A stretch of DNA of 64,000 nucleotides, taken from contig NZ_AP019373.1 of assembly GCF_004323595.1 (NCBI RefSeq), positions 682,001 through 746,000 of the forward strand, in the 5' to 3' direction. Below the pieces are notes generated by a model, which was not told the DNA's origin, did not search any database, and saw nothing but the letters and a program-made list of their open reading frames with translations. The translations under genes and the position numbers were made by a program. This DNA comes from Sulfuricystis thermophila. GTDB taxonomy: Bacteria; Pseudomonadota; Gammaproteobacteria; Burkholderiales; Rhodocyclaceae. Each line of letters starts with the position of its first letter. Within the stretch, counting starts at the first letter, position 1. Of this stretch, positions 36,765 through 44,051 are shown in pieces.

Positions 36765-37970
36765 ATGAGTGCTACGACGACGAGCGCGGGCCTGCGCAAT
36801 GAATTCGATTGGCGTGGGCCGGACGATCTGGAACAGCGTCTGCAAATGCCGCGCCGTGACTTCCTCAAATTCTGTGCCGGACTCGCGGGGACCCTGGGTC
36901 TGCCGGTCGGCGCCGAAGCGGCGGTGGCGCAGGCCATCGAGTCGGCGAAACGGCCCTCGGTGATCTGGCTGCATTTCCAGGAATGCACCGGCTGTTCCGA
37001 GTCGCTGCTGCGCGCCGAGCACCCGACGCTGGAAAAATTGATCCTCGACGTCATCTCGCTCGATTACCACGAGACGCTGATGGCGGCGGCCGGCCATCAG
37101 GCCGAGGGGGCTCGGAAGGCGGCGATGGCGGCCAACAAGGGCAAATACATCCTCGTCATCGAAGGCGCGATCCCGACCAAGGAAAACGGCATCTACTGCA
37201 AGGTCGGCGGCCAGACCGCGATCGAACTCACCAAGGAATGCGCGGCGGATGCTGCGGCGGTGATCGCGATTGGTTCCTGCGCCTCGTGGGGCGGCATGCC
37301 CTCGACGGTGCCCTCGATTTCCGGCTGGGATTCCAGCCCGACCGGCTCGGCGGGTGTCGCCGAGATCCTCGGCAAGCCGGTGGTGACGATCCCCGGTTGT
37401 CCGCCCAACCCCTATAACTTCCTCGCCACCGCGGTGCATTTCCTCACCTTCGGCACCCTGCCGGCCACCGACAAGCTCGGCCGACCGCTGTTCGCCTATG
37501 GCCGCCTGATCCATGAAAACTGCGAGCGGCGCGCGCATTTCGACGCCGGCCGCTTCGCGATGGCCTTCGGCGACGAGGGGCATCGCAAGGGCTACTGCCT
37601 ATACAAGCTCGGCTGCAAGGGGCCGGAGACCTATGCCAACTGTCCGACCATCGGCTTTGGCGATGCCGGGGAGAACAACTGGCCGGTCGGCTGCGGCCAT
37701 CCTTGCATCGGCTGCACCGAGAAAGGCGTGGGTTTCACCAAGCCGATTCACACCGTGGCGAAGATGCTCAACGTCGCGCCGCCTTTGCAGTATCCGCGCA
37801 TCAGCGAGGATATCGGCAAAGGCTCGAGCTTCGCTTCCGCCGCGGCGCTGGCGGCGATCGCCGGCGCGGCGGCCGGAGGCGCGGCGATGCTGGCGAGGAA
37901 CCTCGGACTGTCGCATCAGGCCGCCGAGCTCGAAAAAGCCAAAGAAGCCAAACCCAAAGCGGAGGTCTGA
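36765..37970 (+). CDS. hybO: Membrane [NiFe] hydrogenase small subunit, HybO type
   Basis: Periplasm-facing small subunit of a hydrogenase-2-type enzyme. The 401 residues carry a Tat signal (PRRDFLKFCAGLAGTLGLPV), the proximal cluster motif ECTGCSES, GSCASWGGMPS, IPGCPPNPYNFL, further cluster ligands in NCPTIGFG and CGHPCIGCTEKG, and a C-terminal helix (about 350-380). It lacks both extra cysteines of oxygen-tolerant membrane hydrogenases (CTGC not CTCC; WGG not WGC). It is the first gene after the sigma54 promoter. Confidence 0.95.
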   Translation: MSATTTSAGLRNEFDWRGPDDLEQRLQMPRRDFLKFCAGLAGTLGLPVGAEAAVAQAIESAKRPSVIWLHFQECTGCSESLLRAEHPTLEKLILDVISLDYHETLMAAAGHQAEGARKAAMAANKGKYILVIEGAIPTKENGIYCKVGGQTAIELTKECAADAAAVIAIGSCASWGGMPSTVPSISGWDSSPTGSAGVAEILGKPVVTIPGCPPNPYNFLATAVHFLTFGTLPATDKLGRPLFAYGRLIHENCERRAHFDAGRFAMAFGDEGHRKGYCLYKLGCKGPETYANCPTIGFGDAGENNWPVGCGHPCIGCTEKGVGFTKPIHTVAKMLNVAPPLQYPRISEDIGKGSSFASAAALAAIAGAAAGGAAMLARNLGLSHQAAELEKAKEAKPKAEV

Positions 37971-37971
37971 G

Positions 37972-38967
37972 ATGACCACGCGACGCGATTTTCTGAAAGG
38001 CGCGCTGGCAGCCGGCACGCTGGTCGGCGCTGGCGGGACGGCATCGGCGCGTGAAACCCACAAGGTGCCGGAAGGCGCGCTGGGACTGCTTTACGACGCG
38101 ACGCTGTGCGTCGGCTGCAAGGCCTGTGTCGCCGCCTGCAAGGAAGCCAACGGCAATCCGCCGGAGTTCAACACCGTCGATCATCTGTGGGATACGCCGC
38201 TCGACACCAGCGGCTACACCTTCAACATCATCAAGATGTATCGCAACGGCACGATGGAAACGAAGGATGCCGAGATCAACGGTTATGCTTTCATGAAGAC
38301 CTCGTGCATGCACTGCGCCGATCCGTCGTGCGTGTCGGCCTGTCCGGTGTCGGCCATGACCAAGGATCCGGTCACTGGCATCGTCAAATACAACCCGAAC
38401 AAGTGCATCGGCTGCCGCTACTGCGTCGCCGCCTGCCCGTTCGGCATCCCGAAATACCAATACGACAGCCCGACCGGGCGGATCGGCAAATGCGAGCTGT
38501 GCCGCCATCGCCACAAAGACGGCCATTACTCGGCCTGCGCCGAGGTCTGTCCGACCGGCGCGACGCTGTTCGGCAAGACTGCCGACCTGCTTGCCGAAGC
38601 CAAGCGGCGGCTGGCGCTCAAGCCCGGCACCGTGACCACCTTCCCGCGTGGCCGCCTGGGTGAGGCGACCGCGCCCGGCGTCAGCTGGCGAAAGGAACCC
38701 GACCAGAGTTACGAAGGCGTGGTGGGCAATTACCAGCAGCATATCTACGGAGAGAAGGAGTACGGCGGCACGCAGGTGCTCAAGCTCTCCGGCGTGCCCT
38801 TCGAGAAGGTCGGCATGCCGAAACTGCCGCCCTATTCTTCGGCGGCGACGTCGGAAACCATCCAGCACACGCTCTATGGCGGTCTCGTGATGCCGATCGC
38901 GGTATTGGCCGGGCTCACTTTCGTTGCCAAGCGTAACGTCAAATCCGCGGAAGGAGGCGAGCAATGA
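37972..38967 (+). CDS. hybA: Hydrogenase-2 ferredoxin-like subunit HybA
   Basis: Periplasmic iron-sulfur protein relaying electrons from HybO to HybB. The 331 residues start with a Tat signal (TTRRDFLKGALAAGTLVGAG), carry four [4Fe-4S] motifs (CVGCKACVAAC, CMHCADPSCVSAC, CIGCRYCVAAC, CELCRHR with CAEVC), and end in a membrane anchor (LVMPIAVLAGLTFVAKR). The 24-bp repeat sits in the signal-peptide region, read as LVGAGGTA. It overlaps hybB by 4 nt. Confidence 0.95.
   Translation: MTTRRDFLKGALAAGTLVGAGGTASARETHKVPEGALGLLYDATLCVGCKACVAACKEANGNPPEFNTVDHLWDTPLDTSGYTFNIIKMYRNGTMETKDAEINGYAFMKTSCMHCADPSCVSACPVSAMTKDPVTGIVKYNPNKCIGCRYCVAACPFGIPKYQYDSPTGRIGKCELCRHRHKDGHYSACAEVCPTGATLFGKTADLLAEAKRRLALKPGTVTTFPRGRLGEATAPGVSWRKEPDQSYEGVVGNYQQHIYGEKEYGGTQVLKLSGVPFEKVGMPKLPPYSSAATSETIQHTLYGGLVMPIAVLAGLTFVAKRNVKSAEGGEQ
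38020..38043 (+). repeat. 24-bp dispersed repeat, copy 11
   Basis: 21 of 24 positions match, with the last 20 bases exact. It encodes LVGAGGTA just before the signal-peptidase region of the HybA Tat signal. Confidence 0.8.
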
Positions 38968-40133
38968 GCACACATGCGCATCACGCCAAGCCGGCGCCGG
39001 TTGGTGGGCCGCTGCTCAATGCCGTGACCCTCACCGCTGGCGTGCTGATCGCCATCATGGCCGCCATCCTTGCCGTGCGGTTTTTCTATGGTCTTGGCAG
39101 CGTCACCCACCTCAATGACGGCTATCCCTGGGGCATCTGGATCGCCGTCGATGTGATGATCGGTTCGGCCTTCGCCTGCGGCGGTTTCTCGGTGGCGATG
39201 CTGGTCTATATCTTCAACAAACAGGAGTATCACCCACTGGTGCGACCAGCGCTGCTGGCCAGCCTCTTTGGGTACACGCTGGCGGGTGTCGCGGTGATCG
39301 TCGATCTCGGCCGCTGGTGGAACGTCTGGAACATGTACTGGCCGTGGTCGGCGAACCCGAATTCGGTGATGTTCGAGGTGGCGATCTGCATCACGCTCTA
39401 CATCATCGTGATGTGGATCGAATTCGCGCCGACCTTCTTCGAGAAATTCGGCCTGAATGAGGCCAAGCGCCGCCTGTCGAAGATCATGTTCCTGATCATC
39501 GCGCTGGGCACCTTGCTGCCGATGATGCACCAGTCTTCACTCGGCACGCTGCTCGTCGTCATGGGCCCGCAGGTGCATCCGCTCTGGCAGACGCCGCTGG
39601 TGCCTCTCTTGTTCCTGCTCACGGCGATCATCATGGGCTATGCCGTGGTGTTGTTCGAGTCATGCGTGGCCTCGTCGGCTTACCGGCGCTCGATCGAAAT
39701 GCATCTGCTCACCCCGCTGGCGAAGGTCATGCTCGGTGTGGTGGCGGTCTATCTCGTCGCGCGCTGCGCCGATTTGCTGTGGCGCGGCGTGATGGGTCTC
39801 GCCCTGACGCCTTCTCTCGAAGCGCTGATGTTCTGGCTCGAGACGGCTTGTTTCGTGGCGCCGTTCCTGCTCATCGGGACAGAAGCCCAGCGCCGCAATC
39901 CGGCGCGCCTGTTCGTCGCCGGCCTCGTCATCATGCTCGGCGGTTCGCTGTTGCGCCTGAACGGTTTCCTGATCGGTTACGAGACCGTCATCGGCGCCGA
40001 AACCGCGGGCGTGAATTTCCGCTACTTCCCATCGCTGACCGAAATCCTCGTCACCGTCGGCATGTTCTCGATCGAGGTCCTTGGTTACGTCATCATCACC
40101 CGCCGCTTCCCGGTATTGCCGCGCGAAGCCTGA
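38964..40133 (+). CDS. hybB: Hydrogenase-2 membrane subunit HybB
   Basis: NrfD/PsrC-family integral membrane protein passing electrons to quinone. The 389 residues have about ten hydrophobic helices, for example LNAVTLTAGVLIAIMAAILA and AVVLFESCVASSAY, with the family motif YPWGIWIAVDVMIGSAFACG. It replaces the b-type cytochrome (HyaC/HoxZ) found with group 1d enzymes. No heme ligands are obvious. It ends 16 nt before hybC. Confidence 0.94.
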   Translation: MSTHAHHAKPAPVGGPLLNAVTLTAGVLIAIMAAILAVRFFYGLGSVTHLNDGYPWGIWIAVDVMIGSAFACGGFSVAMLVYIFNKQEYHPLVRPALLASLFGYTLAGVAVIVDLGRWWNVWNMYWPWSANPNSVMFEVAICITLYIIVMWIEFAPTFFEKFGLNEAKRRLSKIMFLIIALGTLLPMMHQSSLGTLLVVMGPQVHPLWQTPLVPLLFLLTAIIMGYAVVLFESCVASSAYRRSIEMHLLTPLAKVMLGVVAVYLVARCADLLWRGVMGLALTPSLEALMFWLETACFVAPFLLIGTEAQRRNPARLFVAGLVIMLGGSLLRLNGFLIGYETVIGAETAGVNFRYFPSLTEILVTVGMFSIEVLGYVIITRRFPVLPREA

Positions 40134-40149
40134 CCGGAGGAAAGAAAAA

Positions 40150-41856
40150 ATGTCCAAACGCATCACCATCGATCCCATCACCCGTATCGAAGGCCATCTG
40201 CGCATCGACGTCGATGTCGATGGCGGCCGGGTGAAGAAGGCGTGGTCTTCCGGCCAGATGTGGCGCGGCGTCGAATTGATCCTGCTGGGCCGTGATCCGC
40301 GCGACGCGTGGACGATCACCCAACGCATCTGCGGCGTGTGCACCACCGTGCATGCGATCGCCTCGGTGCGCGCGGTGGAAAACGCGCTCAAGCTCGAAGT
40401 GCCGCTCAATGCCCAGTACATCCGCAACCTGATCATCCTCGCCCATGCGGTGCATGACCATATCGTGCACTTCTATCACCTCTCCGCCCTCGACTGGGTG
40501 GATGTCACGCAAGCGCTGAAAGCCGATCCGGACAAGACGGCGGCGCTGGCCGAGAGCCTTTCTTCCTGGCATCTCAACAGCAAGCACGAGATGCGCGCGG
40601 TCAAGGAGCGGCTGGCCGGCTTCGTGGGGGGTGGGCAACTGGGCATCTTCACCAATGGCTACTGGGGCCATCCGGCGATGAAACTGCCGCCGGAAGTGAA
40701 TCTGCTCGCCGTCGCCCATTACTTGCAGGCGCTCGATGTGCAGCGCAAGGCCAACAAGATCGTCTCGATCCTCGGCTCGAAGACACCGCACATCCAGAAC
40801 CTCGCGGTCGGCGGGGTGGCCAACCCGATCGCCACCGACTCTCAGTCGGTACTCACCGTCGAGCGGCTGATGGCGATCAAGGGCTGGATCGACGAACTCG
40901 CCGATTTCGTCAAGAACGTCTATCTCGTCGATGTCGCGGCGGTGGGCGCCTTCTACGCCGATTGGACCAAATATGGCGCCGGCGTGACGAATTACCTCTG
41001 TGTGCCGGACATCCCCCTCGACACCAAGGGCACGCAATTCGCTTTGCCCGGTGGTTACATCGAGGGCGGCGATGTCGCCAAGTTCAAGCCGATTGCCGCC
41101 TTCGACGACGCGTTCTGGGGCAAGGGCGTCGAGGAATCGGTCAAGCATTCGTGGTATGACTACAGCGCGCAGAAACCGCTGCATCCGTATCAGGGCGAGA
41201 CCAAGCCGAAATACACCGATTTCCAGGCCGATGGCAAGTATTCCTGGCTCAAGTCGCCGACCTTCTACGGCAAACCGGCGCAGGTGGGACCGCTGGCGAA
41301 CGTGCTGGCGATGTTCGCCGCCGGCCATGAACCGACGAAGAAATATGCGACTGCGGCGCTCGATCTCGTCTCCAGCTTGGCCAAGACCAAGGTCGGCATC
41401 GATGCGCTGCATTCGACGATCGGCCGCCATGCGGCGCGCGCGGTGCGCTGCGCGGTGATGGTCGACCAGCTGGCCGATCAATGGCAGCGGCTGGTCGAGA
41501 ACATCGGCAAGGGCGACACCAAGACCTTCAATCCGCCGAGCTTCCCGAAAGGCGAGGTCATGGGCGTGGGCTTCCACGAAGCGCCGCGCGGCGTGCTCTC
41601 CCACTGGGTGGTCATCGAGGACGGCAAGATCAAGAACTACCAGTGCGTCGTGCCCTCGACCTGGAATGCCTGTCCGAGGAACGAGAAAGACGAGCCGGGG
41701 CCGTATGAAGCCTCGCTGCTCGACAATCCGATCGCCGATCCCGAAAAGCCGCTCGAGGTGCTGCGCACGGTGCATTCCTTCGACCCGTGCATCGCCTGCG
41801 CGATCCACCTCACCGACAAGGACAACACCAGTGAGGTCACGGTGAAGGTGGTCTGA
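40150..41856 (+). CDS. hybC: Membrane [NiFe] hydrogenase large subunit, HybC type
   Basis: Catalytic subunit of the membrane hydrogenase. The 568 residues begin ITIDPITRIEGHLRIDVDVD and contain RICGVCTTVHAIASVRAVE and the C-terminal DPCIACAIH, followed by a 15-residue tail (LTDKDNTSEVTVKVV) to be removed by HybD. Exported by riding with HybO through Tat. It starts at ATG 40150, where a purine-rich GGAGGAAAG sequence lies upstream. Confidence 0.96.
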   Translation: MSKRITIDPITRIEGHLRIDVDVDGGRVKKAWSSGQMWRGVELILLGRDPRDAWTITQRICGVCTTVHAIASVRAVENALKLEVPLNAQYIRNLIILAHAVHDHIVHFYHLSALDWVDVTQALKADPDKTAALAESLSSWHLNSKHEMRAVKERLAGFVGGGQLGIFTNGYWGHPAMKLPPEVNLLAVAHYLQALDVQRKANKIVSILGSKTPHIQNLAVGGVANPIATDSQSVLTVERLMAIKGWIDELADFVKNVYLVDVAAVGAFYADWTKYGAGVTNYLCVPDIPLDTKGTQFALPGGYIEGGDVAKFKPIAAFDDAFWGKGVEESVKHSWYDYSAQKPLHPYQGETKPKYTDFQADGKYSWLKSPTFYGKPAQVGPLANVLAMFAAGHEPTKKYATAALDLVSSLAKTKVGIDALHSTIGRHAARAVRCAVMVDQLADQWQRLVENIGKGDTKTFNPPSFPKGEVMGVGFHEAPRGVLSHWVVIEDGKIKNYQCVVPSTWNACPRNEKDEPGPYEASLLDNPIADPEKPLEVLRTVHSFDPCIACAIHLTDKDNTSEVTVKVV

Positions 41857-41857
41857 T

Positions 41858-42334
41858 TTGCGTGCGGTGGTCTTGGGCATAGGCAACACGATCCGCGCCG
41901 ACGAAGGCATCGGCGTGCGCGTCGTCGAGGCGCTCGCCCGCGACTACGTGCTGCCGGAGGGCGTCGCCGCCATCGACGGCGGCACGTCGAGCATGGAGAT
42001 GCTCGAAGAGCTTTCCCATCTCGACTTCCTGCTCGTCATCGATGCGATCGACGACGGCAAGCCGCCGGGCGAAAGGGTGCGATTGGAGGGCGACGCCGTG
42101 CCGGTATTCTTCCGCCGCAATCTCTCGCCGCATGGCATCGGCCTTTCCGACGTGCTCGCCGCGCTCGAGTTCATGGGCGCGGCGCCGAAGGAGACGGTGA
42201 TCCTCGGCGTGCAGCCGCTCTCGCTCGAGCTGTCGATGGAACTTTCGCCCACCATTGCCGCGCGCGTTCCGGAGCTCGTGGCGCAAACGGTCATCGAGCT
42301 CTCGCAGCGGGGGCTGGCGCCCCGACGCAAGTAA
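41858..42334 (+). CDS. hybD: Hydrogenase maturation protease, HybD type
   Basis: Endopeptidase for the HybC C-terminal tail. The 158 residues begin RAVVLGIGNTIRADEGIGVR, with the conserved Asp/Glu nickel-sensing residues, followed by DGGTSSMEMLEEL, LLVIDAIDDGK and SPHGIGLSDVLAAL. It starts with TTG at 41858, one base after the hybC stop. The 24-bp repeat begins on its last stop-codon base. Confidence 0.93.
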   Translation: MRAVVLGIGNTIRADEGIGVRVVEALARDYVLPEGVAAIDGGTSSMEMLEELSHLDFLLVIDAIDDGKPPGERVRLEGDAVPVFFRRNLSPHGIGLSDVLAALEFMGAAPKETVILGVQPLSLELSMELSPTIAARVPELVAQTVIELSQRGLAPRRK

Positions 42335-42357
42335 AAGTCGGCGCTGGCGGGACGGCA
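42334..42357 (+). repeat. 24-bp dispersed repeat, exact copy 12, at the hybE start
   Basis: An exact consensus copy that exactly fills the gap between hybD and hybE. Its first base is the last base of the hybD stop codon, and its last base is the A of the hybE ATG. Confidence 0.93.
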
Positions 42358-42824
42358 TGTTTCATCACGAAGATCCGAGCGCACTCATCGAAGCGACCTT
42401 CCGGCGCATCGAGACGGAGCGCATGACGGGGCTGCCCTTCCTCAATCCGCGGCTGCGCATCGCCGCCGTCGGCTTTGCGCGCCACGAAAACGACTGGCGC
42501 GGAGCATTGCTGACGCCCTGGGGCATTCAGCTCCTGCTTCTGCCCGCCGTCGCCGACTGGCCCGTGCCATCCCCATTGGAGCGCGCCTTCCGTCAGTATC
42601 CAGCGGGAACCTTCGCCTTCCTGCCCAATCACGAAGAGGGACTGGGCGACTACCTCGCCTGTCCGCTGATTTCCGACATGCAGCCCTTCGCCGACCAGGA
42701 GACGGCGCTCGCCACCGCGCGCGCCTGCCTGATCGCGCTCGACATTCCGCCGGTGAGATCAGAAGCCCAACCCGCTGCGCCTGTCTCGGATGGGCGGCGG
42801 CGGTTTTTGGGGCTGGACGGCTAG
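42357..42824 (+). CDS. hybE: [NiFe] hydrogenase assembly chaperone, HybE/HupJ family
   Basis: A 155-residue cytosolic protein beginning FHHEDPSALIEATFRRIE, with the family core GLPFLNPRLRIAAVGFARHE, GALLTPWGIQLLLLP and the C-terminal PLISDMQPFADQETA. HybE proofreads Tat export of the hydrogenase-2 subunits in E. coli, and related HupJ/HoxT proteins assist small-subunit maturation. It has no clear ribosome-binding site because the 24-bp repeat ends at its ATG. The last domain is variable in the family. Confidence 0.85.
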   Translation: MFHHEDPSALIEATFRRIETERMTGLPFLNPRLRIAAVGFARHENDWRGALLTPWGIQLLLLPAVADWPVPSPLERAFRQYPAGTFAFLPNHEEGLGDYLACPLISDMQPFADQETALATARACLIALDIPPVRSEAQPAAPVSDGRRRFLGLDG

Positions 42825-42833
42825 AATCTCCGC

Positions 42834-43175
42834 ATGCATGAAATGTCCCTCGCCGAAGGCGTGCGCGAGCTGATCGAGGAGGCTGCAGCACGTGAAGGTT
42901 TCACGCGCGTGAAGTCTGTGCGCGTCGAGATCGGCGCGCTCTCCGGGGTGGAGCGCGAGGCCTTCGAGTTCTGTTTCGACGTCGCGATGCGGGAGGGCGT
43001 CGCGGAAGGCGCGCGGCTCGAAGTGATCGCGACTCCAGGCGAAGGGCGCTGTCTTGCTTGCGGGAGGCAGACGGCGCTCACTAACGTATATGATCCCTGT
43101 GCGCATTGCGGTGGTTTCCCGGTCGAGGTGACCGGCGGCACGGCGATGCGCGTCATCGATTTGGAAGTGGAGTGA
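42834..43175 (+). CDS. hypA: Nickel-insertion metallochaperone HypA
   Basis: Nickel- and zinc-binding protein delivering Ni with HypB. The 113 residues start MHEMSLAEGVRELIEEAA with the nickel ligand His2, and the zinc site is CLACGRQT followed by CAHCGG. The hybE stop codon TAG is part of a TAGAAT sequence 6 nt before this ATG. Confidence 0.96.
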   Translation: MHEMSLAEGVRELIEEAAAREGFTRVKSVRVEIGALSGVEREAFEFCFDVAMREGVAEGARLEVIATPGEGRCLACGRQTALTNVYDPCAHCGGFPVEVTGGTAMRVIDLEVE

Positions 43176-43178
43176 GCC

Positions 43179-44051
43179 ATGTGCACGACCTGCGGCTGTG
43201 GAGAAGGTGAGACGAAGATCGAAGGCCATGCGCTGCATGAGCATGAACACACCCATGCGGATGGCACGACGCACAGCCATCCGCATGATCATGCCCACGC
43301 GCACGGCCACGGCGGCGATCACGACCATGCGCACCCGCATCCTTTCCATGAACATCACGCTTATCGTCCGCACCCTGCCGAGCATGATCATGGCCGCACG
43401 GTGCGGCTGGAGATGGACATCCTGGCGAAGAACAACGCCTATGCGGTGCAAAACCGCGAGCGTCTGGCCTCACGCGGCGTGCTCGCCCTGAACCTCGTCT
43501 CCAGTCCGGGCTCGGGCAAGACCACACTGCTCGTCAAGACCATCGAGGCGCTCAGAGGCAAAGTGCCCGTCGCCGTCATCGAGGGCGACCAGCAGACGAG
43601 CGTCGATGCCGAACGCATCCGCGCCACCGGGGCGCCGGCCGTGCAGATCAACACCGGCAAGGGCTGCCATCTCGACGCCCACATGGTCGGCCACGCGCTC
43701 GAGCAGTTGCCGCTCGAACCGGGCGGCGTCTTGATGATCGAGAACGTCGGCAATCTCGTCTGTCCGGCGGCCTTCGATCTGGGGGAAGCCGGCAAGGTGG
43801 TGATCCTCTCGGTCACCGAAGGCGAGGACAAGCCGCTGAAATACCCCGACATGTTCCGCGCCGCGCGGCTTTTGCTCATCAACAAGATCGATCTTCTGCC
43901 GCATGTCGATTTCGACATCGAGAAAGCGATCGGCCATGCGCGTCGCGTCAACCCGCTCATCGAGGTGATGCGCGTCTCGGCGAAGACCGGCGAGGGCATG
44001 GCAGCGTGGTTGGCCTGGATCGAAAAGGGCGCTGCGGCGGTCCGTGCCTGA
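43179..44051 (+). CDS. hypB: Nickel-insertion GTPase HypB
   Basis: GTPase required for nickel insertion. The 290 residues have an N-terminal [10 protein letters not shown] metal site, a long histidine-rich stretch (about residues 18-72, over 20 His) that can store nickel, and a GTPase domain with Walker [31 protein letters not shown] and NKIDLLP. The His-rich type suggests nickel storage besides delivery. It overlaps hypF by 8 nt. Confidence 0.96.
   Translation: MCTTCGCGEGETKIEGHALHEHEHTHADGTTHSHPHDHAHAHGHGGDHDHAHPHPFHEHHAYRPHPAEHDHGRTVRLEMDILAKNNAYAVQNRERLASRGVLALNLVSSPGSGKTTLLVKTIEALRGKVPVAVIEGDQQTSVDAERIRATGAPAVQINTGKGCHLDAHMVGHALEQLPLEPGGVLMIENVGNLVCPAAFDLGEAGKVVILSVTEGEDKPLKYPDMFRAARLLLINKIDLLPHVDFDIEKAIGHARRVNPLIEVMRVSAKTGEGMAAWLAWIEKGAAAVRA

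Noticed and set aside
36765-37970. Oxygen-tolerant group 1d membrane hydrogenase
   Set aside because: The extra cysteines that form the [4Fe-3S] cluster are absent, and HybA/HybB take the place of the b-type cytochrome.
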